A DNA stretch of 64,000 nucleotides from the NCBI RefSeq assembly GCF_032854445.1, contig NC_088299.1:16051608-16115607 (forward strand), written 5' to 3'. This DNA comes from Liolophura sinensis (lineage: Eukaryota > Mollusca > Polyplacophora > Chitonida > Chitonidae). This document shows positions 14,201-24,358 of this stretch, piece by piece. The translations under genes and the position numbers were made by a program. The number at the start of each line of letters is the position of its first letter. Position 1 is the first letter of the stretch. The notes under the pieces are model-generated. The model was not told the origin of the DNA. It did not search any database and worked only from the letters and a program-made list of their open reading frames with translations.

Positions 14201-17200
14201 TGACAGCTATGTTTATTCCCAATAAGGGTACAAGCTAATCTTTTGCGTGACAGCTATGTTTATTCCCCACTGGGCAAATAGTTTGGCCAGATAAGGGTAC
14301 AGTCTCACCTTTTGTATGACAGCTATGTTTATTCCCAATAAGGGTACAGTCTCATCTTTTGTATGGCTGCTATGTTTATTCCCCACTGAGCTAATAGTTT
14401 GGCCAGATAAGGGTACAGTCTCACCTTTTGTATGGCTGCTATGTTTATTCCCCACTGCGCTAATAGTTTGGCCAGATAAGGGTACAGTCTCATCTTTTGT
14501 ATGGCAGCTATGTTTATTCCCCTCTGAGGTAAGTGTTTGGCAGTGCTACAGATGAGGGGCATACACGTGTAAACACACTTTAAAATTGGATGATAAGCTT
14601 CTAAAGCAGAGCATACTGTATACGCCAGAAGATTTGTGTGTATGCCCAAGATCCCGAAAGTTCCTGTGCCACCACCCACAGCTGTGGAGAAGGCCTACCG
14701 TGATATTTCTCTCTGCGACATTCTCAAGTGTTTGCTATGAAAAAGAATTAGCAAAGGGTTTGAAATGGTCTTTTTGGTTGCTATACTTCAAGTTCTGCTT
14801 CTGTATTGCACAAAATCATCCTAATATCGCTTCCAAATGTCTGATTTCAATTCCCCCCAAATCGTCATTCTGCAGTTTTAAAGTATCATCGAGGGTCCAG
14901 TTCCTGACATATGCCCGTAGCTATGATTTCATGAAGAGACAAGCTAATGCAACGAAATAAAAATATCATGAGAACAGATAGTAACATATGCACAGGAATA
15001 CTTCAGATTTATACTATACACTGCTAATAATTAAAGCACAAAATAATAAATGCTTGTCTTCAAATGTAGGCCCTACATTTGGATTCAGCTTACATGTATA
15101 TCAACAACCGTTTTATCATCTTTTGACACAAAGAAGGCAGTTGTTGACAAGTTTGTATGGGCCAAGAAGTGTTTAGACAGGTAAAAGAAAATTTACCTCT
15201 GGCATCTGGCAGGTTACCATAGAAAAAAATAATACTACAACCCCTTCTATCAAAGCACAAGGAATGAAAAGTACAGAATAAAACTGTCAGTGAATGAGTT
15301 ACTGAAATAAACCTCACACAGATTGATACGAAATAAATGTGTTAACTTCAATGAAATTCATTCCTCTTGTGGAAGAGTTGAAATAATTACTTTATTCCAG
15401 AACGTTTTTGGGCAATTTATATGTAGGTCTACATCTACTTGTATACAAGATAGTCCTGTGTAACTACAAAGGAAGAATCTCTGTACGTATCGATTTATGT
15501 ATACATGTATGCACATGTCTTTTCTTCACTCCTTTCACTCAATCAACTTCATACTTTCCAGGTGTATTACTGGTGACCCAAAATAGTTAAGTGTGGAGTA
15601 CTTGAAAAAAAACAACTCTTTTCTGCGGTATCGCATACTTGGAAAGTCAGAAGTAATTAACATACTCCTTATCTTTCAAAGTCGGGAATACCGTATCCCC
15701 TCTGACAAAAAATTATCTGTAGCACTGGTTTGGCCAGATAAGGGAACAGGCTCACCTTTTGCATGGCTGCGATGTTTATTCCCCAGTGAGCTAAATGTTT
15801 GGCTAAAAAAGGGTCCTCCACCATGTCATCTTCATCGTAAGAGAAAACATCTGTAGTCAAAAAAGCAAGGAGAACTAGTGCAATTACAAATACCTTTACA
15901 TTCACATTTCATATACTTTTATTGATAATGATTCAGCAATGTGAAATTTTCTTCAACAGATATCTAAATGTATGTACAACATACTGACCAAATCAGACCA
16001 GGCACGTAGACAAGAACTATAGAATAATAATCTTGAAAAATGTACCTAGACATAAAGAATTCTTATATTGGGCCCTGACGGGTTGAATATACTTGAGATT
16101 TGGTATACACTGACACGCTTTCCCTCATTTTGTCAGTGTCACCCTCATGTGTCATTTGACACATGTAGAAGCCTTACCTGCCCCGTTGGGTGTTATAGTG
16201 CCCAGCTTGACAGCCAGTGGGTACTTGGTCTTGGCGTAAGCCTCCAAGGCATGGTTATTACCACCACTCCCATCAAAGAACTTCCTGCCGCAGAGGATGC
16301 TGCCATCCGTGAGGTTCAGCCAGAGGTTAGAGGTCAAATCACACTGCTCACACTTCCAGCCTGTAGGTGGGATCTTCTTCCCATTGTCTAACTGTTGTAG
16401 AGACTCAGCATACCTGCAGCACAGAACCAAACATGTGTATTATTATATTTATTTGATTGACTTATTTATTTAATTGTATGCAGTACTCAAGAATATTTCA
16501 CAGAAATGAAGGTCAGCATTATGGTGGGAGGAAACCGGGCAGAGCCTGGGGGACACCCACGATCATTATTGCTGACAGTTGCCCCAAGTTGCTGACAGAC
16601 ATTTCAAAATAAAACTGGAGAGGAAGCCTGCATGATCTAGACTTGAACTCACAGTGATCGTATTGGTGAGAGGCTCCTGTGTCATTGTGCTGCACCAGCA
16701 CACTAAGCACTAGGCATAATATGTTCAGAAATAAATCAACCAGATGCTGTGGTCTTTTGACCAGGCCTATGCCTATACATCAACTTGGCTTCTGACAGAA
16801 ATCACAATAATCAAGTTTATTTATAACCTTCGGCAAAGAGATTATGTTCTTGCCGGTGTTTTTTCTATCTGTTCAGAAACTTTGGGCAGATTTGGCTGAC
16901 AGTTTGTACACAGCTTGAGTCAAGCAACAACCTATGGTGGTCTAGATCTAGATACACATACAGGATATGCTCACCATAGTTCACACAGATCACTGTTCAC
17001 CACTGTACACAGCTTGAGTCAAGCAACAACCTATTGTGGTCTAGATCTAGATACACACACAGGATATGCTCACCATAGTTCACAACGATCACTGTTCACC
17101 ATTGCACACGGCTTGAGTCAAGCAACAACCTATTGTGGTCTAGATCTAGATACACATACAGGATATGCTCACCATAGTTCACACAGATCACTGTTCACCA

Positions 17201-20200
17201 TTGTACACAGCTTGAGTCAAGCAACAACCTATGGTGGTCTAGATCTAGATACACACACAGGATATGCTCACCATAGTTCACACAGATCACTGTTCACCAT
17301 TGCACACGGCTTCAGTCAAGCAACAACCTATTGTGGTCTAGATCTAGATACACATACAGGATATGCTCACCATAGTTCACACAGATCATTGTTCACCATA
17401 GCCATATAGGATAGATATGCAGAATACTGTCCCTTGGTAGGGTGGGGCGATTTGTGCCTTTAGCTGTGGAGGAGATTTGCACTCTCAGAGGGCATTCCAG
17501 CTTATTTATTTATTTTAAGAGCATACCTGTATGTAGGGCTGTAGTGTCAAACTGTCCCACAGATCAGGTACATATCTGCATAAGTATTGTAGTGGCACAA
17601 ACAGTGTTAGACACGTGATGTTAAACAAGTGTAAATTTAACCCACAAGCACCATTAAAATTATTGTTATCATGATCACACAAACATGACAGACCTACACC
17701 TTATGTGCTTTGTGTAATTTATATTTAAAGCACCATGAAAGAATATTTGCCTCATATGCCATGCTGAATGTCAGGCCTATGGTGGAGCAAATCATTGGTT
17801 GCCTGAAATTCTGTTGTCAGACAACACAAACCTTTGTGATCAGTCAAAATATGATTACCAGGCATTGCAAACCCTTGTGTTCAGTCAAAATATGATTACC
17901 GGGCATTGCAAACCCTTGTGTTAGGTCAAAGTATGAATACCAGGCATTGCAAACCCTTGTGTTCAGTCAAAATATGATTACCAGGCATTGCATACCCTTG
18001 TGTTCAGTCAAAATATGATTGCCAGACAATGCAAACTGCATACACTAAACAACTGCATAGTTTTGTAGGAACTTTAAAAGTTGATAAGCATGATAAGTTG
18101 ATAAAATATTGTGTGAAGTTATATGTGATTTACCCACAATCAAATAAAACTGCACCTTTTTTCACCTACTTAGTACAGATGCATAAATAGTTGAAGAAAA
18201 TTTCCATGAAATACTAGGTCATGAACTGCACATACACATATATACTTATATTAAAAGTAAATCAGACAAATTTTGCTCCAGCCTACTTTGAGATGATGCG
18301 CTTCTCCCCATCCCAGGTACCCGCCATTGCAGCTGCCTCCTCAAGCTTCCAAGCATCTTCTGCGCCAAGAATTCCCGCTACTGACAGTGCAACCTAGACA
18401 AGGAAACAACACCAATAGGCTCAGTCCACCATCAAATTCTACAGTTACAGGACTTATTCAATAACAACATGTTGCGCATTTTTAGTCTGTTATTATCATC
18501 ATACGCTGAGAACAGGGGTCTACTTTTCAGTGAAAATCACATTGTGAAGATTTTCAGATACATACACAGCATATGTACAATCATATTGATAACTTATTTG
18601 TACTTACTTGTATAATACAAAATACACTGAGAATTTTTACACATTCATTGTTCTATTTTTCTAGCAATCTGTTTTATATCAAAGTACTGAACATTTAATT
18701 TAGCCGATCAAAGTGATGGTAAGCAAACCGTGCCCTAATAACAGCACTTACTCTGCAGTTTAAAAACATTCCTAATCCAGAAAAAAAAGGCTGGAATCAA
18801 ACTTGAATCACAAGCATATCTTGACAAGCCTCAAAACTTCAGGTCATGCACCCCTGAGCCAGTGTAACCAAATCCATTTTTCTACTTGCACAACCTAATT
18901 TCAGTGATGGATCAACTTCACTGACTGACTGGCTGTTTAAAACTGCACTCAGTACATGTATTTCCCTTTAAATGAGAGCTTTCGGTTTCATGGCTGGAGT
19001 GAATCACCACCAGTCACCGTCAAGTCATCTGAAACTGTCCCCTAGTCTTGTACATGCAGAGTGAGTGGGTTCAAATCTATGCAAAGTCTGCAGAATGAAA
19101 ATGATGAACTTTATGTAAGAGTACAAATGTACTTATACACAGCTCATTTTCCATCAAGATTCAGAAAAAGATTCATCAAGATTAGCAAAATGTGCTAAGC
19201 ATGACTGATTCGTATTAAACACCACACTATTCAAGAATTTCCACTAATAAGACTGGTCAGTTTTATAAGTGGAAGAAACTGGAGTGCCCTAAGAAAACCT
19301 TCACCTTCTGGTAAGTTACAGACATACTTTCTGAGGTGTGACATACATGCACAGACTTTCACACTATATTGGTGGTGCAAAAATGATCTTCAACAATTGT
19401 TGTCCTGCAAAAATGGGCGGACAGGCATTGCCAATCGCTTATTGTCATCATGACACCTACAAACATTAATGGCTGGCCAATCTATAGAAGAGAATGACTT
19501 ACAATGTCTGGTAGCTCATCACATGGGAGAGGGATTTCTTTCCAGTCAGGAAGAACCACAATTGATGTTGTTTCCTCAAACTTGAATTTCTTCTCTTCCA
19601 CACTGAATCCTCCTTCAATGCCTGGAGAAAACATATAAACCAGAAGAACGATACTAGTACATGTTCTCTGAAAGACAGATTGACCAAACACAGCTATGCA
19701 CCAGTCAGACTCAAGTAATTAAATAGTAAGCTTGCACAGATAACAAGTGACCATAAGCTGGCACAGTACATGCCTTCTGAGTTACTTGTGAGCCGTGAAA
19801 GTATGGCTTGGTGGGTTTACCTACCTACCCACCTATGACGAGCTTGGTGGGTTTATCTACCTATGGCCAACTTGGTGAGTTTATTTACCTATGGCCAGCT
19901 TGGTGAGTTTACCTACCTGTGGCCAGCTTGGTGAGTTTACCTACCTGTGGCCAGCTTGGTGAGTTTACCTACCTGCGGCCAGCTTGGTGGGTTTACCTTC
20001 TTATGGCCAGCTTAGTGGGTTTATCTACCTATAGCCAGCTTGGTGGGTTTACCTACACAGGCTTAACGACCTATTCCTGACTTGGTGAGCTTACCTACAA
20101 TGTACTATTGCCAGCTTGGTGGGTTTTCCTACTTATGGCCAGCTTAGTGAGTTTACCTACCTATGGCCAGCTTGATGGGTTTACCTACTTATGGTCAGCT

Positions 20201-23133
20201 TAGGGGGTTTATCTAGCTATTGCCAGTTTGGTGGGGTTATCTTTCTATGGCCAGCTTGGTAAGTTTACCTAACTATGGTGGGTTTACCTATCTATGGCCA
20301 GCTTGATGGGTTTACCTACATATGGCCAGCTTCGTGAGTTTACTTACCTGTGGCAAGCTTGGTGGGTTTACCTACACCTATGGCCAGCTTGGTTGGTTTA
20401 CCTACACCTATGGCCAGCTTGGTGAGTTTACCTAACTATGGCCAGCTGGGTGGGTTTACCTACCTATGGCCAGCTTGGTGGGTTTGCTCTCTTTATCTTC
20501 TTCGGACTGTGGAATCTGCAAAAAATTAAACATTTAAAATCATATTTATTTGATTGGTGTTTTCAGCTCTACTCAAGAATACTGCCCTTAAACGACAGCG
20601 GATTATGATGGAAGATAACCGGGCAGAGCACGGTGACCATCTGCAGGTTGCTAGCAGACCTTCCCATGTATGAAGATGCCACCGAAGAAGATGCCACCAT
20701 GAGCTGGACTTGAACTCTAGTGACCACATTGGTGAGAGGCTCCTGGGACATTGCATCCGCTGGTACGCTAACCGCCATCTTCAAACAGCACTAGATAAAA
20801 GAGCGGTGGAAATCTGTCCTGCAACAAGGTGGCACATTACATGCTCTGTAGGGATTCCTTCAACGTCATATGACTGAAAAATTGTTAAATATGATGTTAA
20901 ACCCCAAGCACTCACTCCCCCCTAGCAGGCTTACCCATAGATTATTACTGATTGACGCTAAGCCCTAGCCTCTTCCAACTCCCTGCAGCCATATTTTACC
21001 AACCTAGAAGTGGGAGAGAAGTGATTTTCAATGAACTAATAACTGATCAATGGGACCCTCGAGTGTCAATGCCCTCTAATTGTCACTAACACCTCACAAA
21101 CAATGCTGGCGAGAGAAGTCTACAAATTTCCTGTCCAGACTGATTGTGCACCACCCTTGATGTGCTTTATGGCTGGAGTAGCAGGCCCTACTACTGAGCC
21201 AAGCCCAACTTCTCTCTCTGTCTAAACACACCAAACTAACAGCAAATATCAGTGACAGTGATAGATTAATCGATTAACTGATCACAGTGATTGATCGATC
21301 AATGGACTGATCACTGTGATTGATCGATCAATTGACTGATCACAGTCACTGATTGATTAACTGACTGACTGATATGTTGATGTGCTTCATGGCTGGAGTA
21401 CCACACTCTCCCACTAAGCCATAAAACACACAGCAGACATTAATGACAGTGACTGATTTATGGTTGAACTGACTGACCTCACCTCTTTTCTGACTCTCTT
21501 TATCCGTAGATAAACTGCACAGCTAGATGCAGTCTTTCTGTAATGTCTCTCTACATGCTTCTTGCCCAGTCCAAGAAATGTGCTCATGCAGATGTACAGG
21601 CCATTTTCACTTTCCTTCAACACAGAGAGGACATGTCATACACATATTAAGGGCATAGGTGAAATTCTATTTTATTATACATGCTCCATTCATTTTCAAC
21701 TGACATCTTAGCTGGCAATGGTGACCACGTCAACATTAAAAAGTTCTAATCATGTAATTTTTCTGTATGTGCTTCTCTCCAAGCTAGATACTTATGCTCG
21801 CCTGATTGAGCAGTTCCAAAACTGCAAACTGTTCAAGTCAGGCAATACGTTCAAATACTGACTTCTATAGGGAAATAACATAGAATGACATCATCATACA
21901 CGTGTCAGATATTATTCTCAGACATTCACAGATGTAAAATATAGAGATCGAGTACAACATCACAATATTGACATGTGTTTTCAGTTGGCCCACATAGAGC
22001 ATTAAGAAATATAAGTTTAACCTTCCATCCAAGTATGAACATTAGTTTTTACATACCATACCTTAGAACAGGGGGCTAAAAAAATAAGTTTAACCTTCAA
22101 TACATGTATGAGAGCTCAATATAAAGGAGCTCAAAAACAAGCTTACCCTTCCACTGTATGTAAATTTACAAAAAATACCTTACACCATGTAGTTAAAAAA
22201 AACCAAAAAACTGAGCAAAAAGCTTAACTGAACACCAACGCTTTTCCTTCCCCTCACAATACCTTTCCTTATTTCGTAGAGGTAAGTTAACAACCTGCGT
22301 TCTTCCTATGGGGAAAAGACCTCTTGCTACCCATCTGTAGTGATCACATATTTATCATATAGCTTCATTTTTACTTACTATATAGTCAAAATGCATGCTG
22401 TTTTTCGTCAATCAGTAGACTAACTTGCTTCAACTAAAGAACTTGCACCAACAAAATGTGGTTCATCTATAAATGTGCACAAACTCTTCAGTTTGAATAT
22501 AATTTCACTTAGTGTTGTCAATTCAGTGTTTCATTTTCATCAGCCATTTTGAAGCGTCACTAAAACCTACCTGTGGGTCTTAAATGTAAATAAGTTTTGG
22601 CATATCCTCCAGGGAACTATTATATTTCCATTGCCGACTGAACACAACTTCAATATTCATTAGTTAATCAATCTAAAAAAAAGTATTTTTAGTGCAGGTC
22701 ATTTTGGGTGCAGTCAGCACAGACCTCGTTCAGATCAGTTCCATCTAGCTGGAGTTCGGGAATCTATGACACTTTTTTCGAAAGGCGGGGATGGACTCTT
22801 GTCATCTTGAAGTTGAGCTTAATTTGTAGGCCAACATGTTTACGTCTAATCAAAGAGAGATTAACCATTTATTTTCCTTTGAATCTTGTTGGATAATTTC
22901 ACATATTATATGCAAAGTAAAAGAAGGTGAATTTATTCAAATCATTTCACCTGAAAGTGGGATGAACTTTTTAGTTTTTCTTCGCAGTACACTTATCTAT
23001 TTGTCAAAATGTATCAGTCATCATACTGTACCGGTGTGTCAAACGAGTAGGCACACTCATCCTTGTAGACTTTTTGGCCACCTTGTGGTACACGAATCTT
23101 TGGTAGATGGGGGTTCAGTAAATTAGCCAACAT
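4641..23133 (-). CDS. USP5: Ubiquitin carboxyl-terminal hydrolase 5 (isopeptidase T), partial, 3' end off the window
   Basis: USP5 is a cysteine deubiquitinase that recycles free unanchored polyubiquitin. Eighteen coding exons join with consistent phase into 703 codons without a stop. In gene order they are 23032-23133, 21483-21614, 20464-20515, 19503-19621, 18287-18393, 16178-16413, 15756-15850, 11440-11633, 10829-10900, 10066-10141, 9636-9758, 8886-9039, 8507-8564, 7724-7846, 7408-7496, 6871-6975, 5144-5287 and 4641-4768. All have GT donors and AG acceptors. The start ATG at 23131-23133 opens a protein beginning [16 protein letters not shown], like the vertebrate N terminus. The last roughly 115-130 residues, with the end of the second UBA domain and the catalytic His box, should lie left of the window beyond the satellite. 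The vertebrate protein is about 858 residues. USP5 and USP13 are paralogues; USP5 fits best, but an unduplicated USP5/13 ancestor is also possible. Confidence 0.95.
5574..5656. repeat. Short ~20 bp tandem repeat in USP5 intron 16
   Basis: Four or five degenerate copies of a unit like CCAAACCTGGTGATGAACATA are seen. Their edge abuts a SINE 3' fragment. Confidence 0.75.
5675..5754 (+). mobile_element. SINE-A family, 3' fragment
   Basis: The stretch matches the 3' half of the tRNA-derived SINE seen in full at 46181-46448. Shared landmarks are GCTGGCCGCCGTGGTATAAG, AAATATTCTTGAGTAC and the AATAAATAA tail. Confidence 0.85.
5880..6870. repeat. ~71 bp minisatellite made of USP5 exon 16 donor junction, ~13-14 copies
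   Basis: The array directly abuts the 5' splice site of USP5 exon 16 (6871-6975). Read on the minus strand, each unit holds a copy of the exon 16 tail (CCAGGGGAGGAAGAG, then CCAGAACAGA) followed by the donor GTATGTTGTAAT and about 25 bp of intron. In the copies a pyrimidine-rich stretch ending CTCCTACAG sits just before the exon-like part. Each unit therefore looks like a 40 nt mini-exon with both splice sites. The real exon end is the same sequence with few differences. Confidence 0.93.
6871..15850 (-). CDS. USP5: USP5 exons 7-16: catalytic USP domain up to UBA1
   Basis: Exon 7 encodes [18 protein letters not shown] and ends GINIAAMQK. Exon 8 carries the Cys box [19 protein letters not shown] with the nucleophile Cys. 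Exon 11 encodes [18 protein letters not shown], the QQD motif of USP enzymes. Exon 15 encodes [11 protein letters not shown] and DWVPKKL. Exon 16 encodes [14 protein letters not shown] just before the first UBA domain. Splice phases agree at every junction. Intron 7 (4.1 kb) is mostly two minisatellites plus a transposon; see those entries. Confidence 0.93.
7497..11439. other. USP5 introns 8-14, no further genes seen
   Basis: The introns between the seven small exons here are AT-rich and unremarkable. No repeat array, SINE or extra exon was recognised apart from short AT-rich runs. Confidence 0.6.
11634..12440. repeat. 45 bp minisatellite seeded on the USP5 exon 8 acceptor, ~18 copies
   Basis: The array begins exactly at the 3' splice site of USP5 exon 8. 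On the minus strand each 45 bp unit ends with GTGCTGYGTTTCAG followed by ACAGMGAA, the first exon bases (the real exon starts ACAGAGAAAAC). It thus multiplies the acceptor, its pyrimidine tract and about 8 exon bases. Because 45 is divisible by three, one minus-strand frame is open for 277 codons (11602-12435). It is out of phase with USP5 and is not a gene. In the USP5 phase every decoy leads to a stop (TGA or TAA) within the unit. Confidence 0.93.
12480..12610. repeat. Diverged dispersed repeat, also at 24150-24265
   Basis: The two stretches share an ordered set of blocks, including TGTCAAAAGAC, GGTAAACC, CAACARTAATCCA and ACGTCTGCCAT. This suggests two old copies of one interspersed element. 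No family was recognised. Confidence 0.55.
12640..14540. repeat. Minisatellite (69 bp and shorter units) copied from the USP5 exon 7 donor junction, ~30 copies
   Basis: On the minus strand each long unit encodes [18 protein letters not shown] and then the donor GTGAGACTG. The real exon 7 end reads [18 protein letters not shown] followed by GTGAGCCTG. Each unit therefore carries about 45 bp of exon 7 and its 5' splice site, plus intron bases GTACCCTTATCTGGCC. A second, shorter unit type (with CCCAATAAGG) alternates in a higher-order pattern. The array was split from exon 7 by a transposon insertion; a remnant unit remains at 15728-15755. Confidence 0.94.
14541..15727. mobile_element. Non-autonomous TIR DNA transposon, copy A (1187 bp)
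   Basis: The element starts CAGTGCTACAGAT and ends with its reverse complement ATCTGTAGCACTG, a 13 bp terminal inverted repeat. It is flanked by a 6 bp direct repeat GTTTGG (14535-14540 and 15728-15733) that looks like a target-site duplication. It is inserted in the exon 7-derived minisatellite of USP5 intron 7. A second copy is at 32479-33738, similar along most of its length. No transposase frame was seen, so it is non-autonomous. The superfamily was not identified: the TIR start recalls hAT, but a 6 bp duplication does not fit hAT's 8 bp. Confidence 0.88.
16178..23133 (-). CDS. USP5: USP5 exons 1-6: N-terminal zinc-finger region and ZnF-UBP domain
   Basis: Exons 1-2 encode [12 protein letters not shown] and [19 protein letters not shown], matching the cryptic N-terminal zinc-finger-like domain of USP5. 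Exon 3 (52 bp) encodes a short acidic linker ending KPTKLAIG; this linker is variable in the family. Exon 4 encodes [13 protein letters not shown] onward. Exon 6 encodes the ZnF-UBP core with [23 protein letters not shown] and [11 protein letters not shown]. In the vertebrate protein this pocket grips the free C-terminal Gly-Gly of ubiquitin. Key Cys, His, Trp and Arg residues are retained, so binding of unanchored chains should be intact. Confidence 0.93.
16441..16712 (-). mobile_element. SINE-A copy in USP5 intron 5
   Basis: A minus-strand copy: the T-rich TATTTATTTGATT tail complement is on the left and the tRNA-like head on the right. The head has box-B-like GTTCAAGTC on the minus strand, and the middle has the CCGGGCAGAGCCTGGGGGA block. 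It is diverged and has an internal indel. Confidence 0.85.
16900..17410. repeat. ~102 bp tandem repeat, 5 copies, USP5 intron 5
   Basis: Five nearly identical units contain CAAGCAACAACCTAT, TCTAGATCTAGATACACA and CACAGATCACTGTTCACCA. The unit length is a multiple of three, so a 164-codon plus-strand frame results. There is no similarity to USP5 exons, so this array is not exon-derived. Confidence 0.93.
17860..18035. repeat. ~40 bp tandem repeat, about 4 copies, USP5 intron 5
   Basis: Units carry ATTACCAGGCATTGCAAACC and CTTGTGTTCAGTCAAAATATG. The source is not recognised. Confidence 0.85.
19805..20463. repeat. ~33 bp minisatellite copied from the USP5 exon 3 donor junction, ~20 copies
   Basis: On the minus strand the real exon 3 ends AAACCCACCAAGCTGGCCATAG and is followed by GTAGGTAA. 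The array that starts immediately at this donor repeats that same exon tail plus donor about twenty times. Many copies keep a good 5' splice site; others have lost the GT. Reading on from the true donor meets TAA at once. Confidence 0.94.
20541..20775 (-). mobile_element. SINE-A copy in USP5 intron 2
   Basis: Minus-strand copy with ATTTATTTGATTGGTGTTTT at its left end and GGACTTGAACTCTAGTGACC, the tRNA-like head complement, at its right. It is moderately diverged. Confidence 0.88.
20787..20920 (-). mobile_element. SINE-B fragment
   Basis: It matches the right-hand part of the element at 59153-59477. Shared landmarks are AAAAGAGCGGTGGAAATC, CAACAAGG, CATATGACTGAAAAATTG and CCCCAAGCACTCACT. 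It lies directly beside a SINE-A copy. Confidence 0.85.
21250..21380. repeat. TGATCA/GATTGATC-rich simple repeat
   Basis: Interleaved direct and inverted copies of TGATCACAGTGATTGATCGAT-like sequence, about 24 bp apart, are followed by ACTGACTGACTGA. It can form hairpins. It lies in USP5 intron 2. Confidence 0.75.
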
Positions 23134-23539
23134 TTTACAGCGTGAAATCAGCAGAATAACACCGTGTATATTCTGCTCAGCACTTGTCGACGAGATTGTT
23201 TTGGCGTTTCAAAGCATGGATGAAACTTCCAGTTTCGTTTATCCATTATATAAGTCTTTTTTGACTGTTAAAAATATTAAACTTAAAAAAATAATGGACT
23301 TTCGATTCCAAACAGCTAAACGTGGGAAATTCGATGCGTTACATGCTGTCGCGTAGACAGGAAAAATTTCCAGTATGTTGAAATTACAGTCTTGTTTCTG
23401 CATAGTTTCTTGTCAAAGATAAACAATGTTATTTTCAATGTTTTTGTGGTTTAGTTCCATACTTTTGTATCACATACACAGACTGTACTAACCGATAAGA
23501 AAATAGCTATGACATCAGAAATGCTGCTGTTGAATTTAC

Positions 23540-23633
23540 CCAATCAAATTTGAGGTCTCAACGTGATCCATGTTGAAAGGTAGTCGTTGATTGGTCAAGG
23601 CGGGAACTTTGAACAGTTTGGCATTTTACGTCA
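23540..23633 (+). promoter_or_regulatory. Cell-cycle promoter module: two CCAAT boxes, E2F site, CHR, CRE-like site
   Basis: In order: CCAAT at 23540-23544, inverted CCAAT (ATTGG) at 23590-23594, GGCGGGAA at 23599-23606, TTTGAA at 23608-23613 and TTACGTCA at 23626-23633. NF-Y sites with an E2F/CDE and a CHR a few bases apart are the signature of G2/M genes bound by DREAM and MuvB complexes in animals. Vertebrate CDCA3 is a gene of this class. The motifs are read directly; their function is inferred. Confidence 0.65.
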
Positions 23634-24345
23634 AGAGGGAATCGCCACCAAGTCCGGTTTTTGTTCGATTTTGTAAGTAATTTCATTGTTTTCGTAGCAC
23701 CAAAATATATGAAGAAGTGTAAAATTGAGTTTGATAGCAGGTAATACGTGTTTCTGTACTGCTTTTAATTTGATCCGGTAGAAATTTAATAAATGTACTT
23801 TCGGATTGCTGTTGTTGCACTGTGTACAAAATATTAGGCAACACCGTCTGAAGATGGAACAATAAGCTTGCGATGTGTTCCAAGGTATCAGGTCATTTCT
23901 TACCCAAATCACTAGTCCTTTCGGGGATTTGTTACGCCGAGGCTCCTATTTACATCACGTGGCAGAGGGTATGATGCCAATCCATCATAATACCCATCAA
24001 GACCCGTTACTTGGTAGGCCTACATACATGTATAACTAGCGCAAAGCTGGCTGGACGTGCCTACCGTAACGCCTAGCTTCGCTCATATGGACTTCCACGT
24101 GAACAATTTCACCTTAAAATATACTGAAAAATATACACTGATTCCACATCATCATTCCATTATCTGTCAAAAGACATCAAAACATGAACCGGTAAACCCA
24201 TATTTTAACAACAATCCATCCGTTGAGAATTTTGAATCAAGAAAAGCAAATGACGTCTGCCATGTTTTATGTTCGAACCTCAAGCTAAAAGTAAAAAGCA
24301 AATTAATTCGTGACAAAATATACAGCTGGCTGACTGTTCAAACTT

Positions 24346-24358
24346 AAAGATGGCGGAC
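24346..24358 (+). promoter_or_regulatory. YY1-like motif
   Basis: AAAGATGGCGGAC matches the YY1 core AAGATGGCGG. It sits inside the proposed CDCA3 5' intron and could mark an alternative start site. Confidence 0.4.

Noticed and set aside
14586-14960. 124-codon plus-strand frame
   Set aside because: It lies inside the TIR transposon; the second copy does not preserve it and no transposase motif is visible.
16915-17409. 164-codon plus-strand frame
   Set aside because: Created by a 102 bp tandem repeat inside a USP5 intron, on the opposite strand to USP5.
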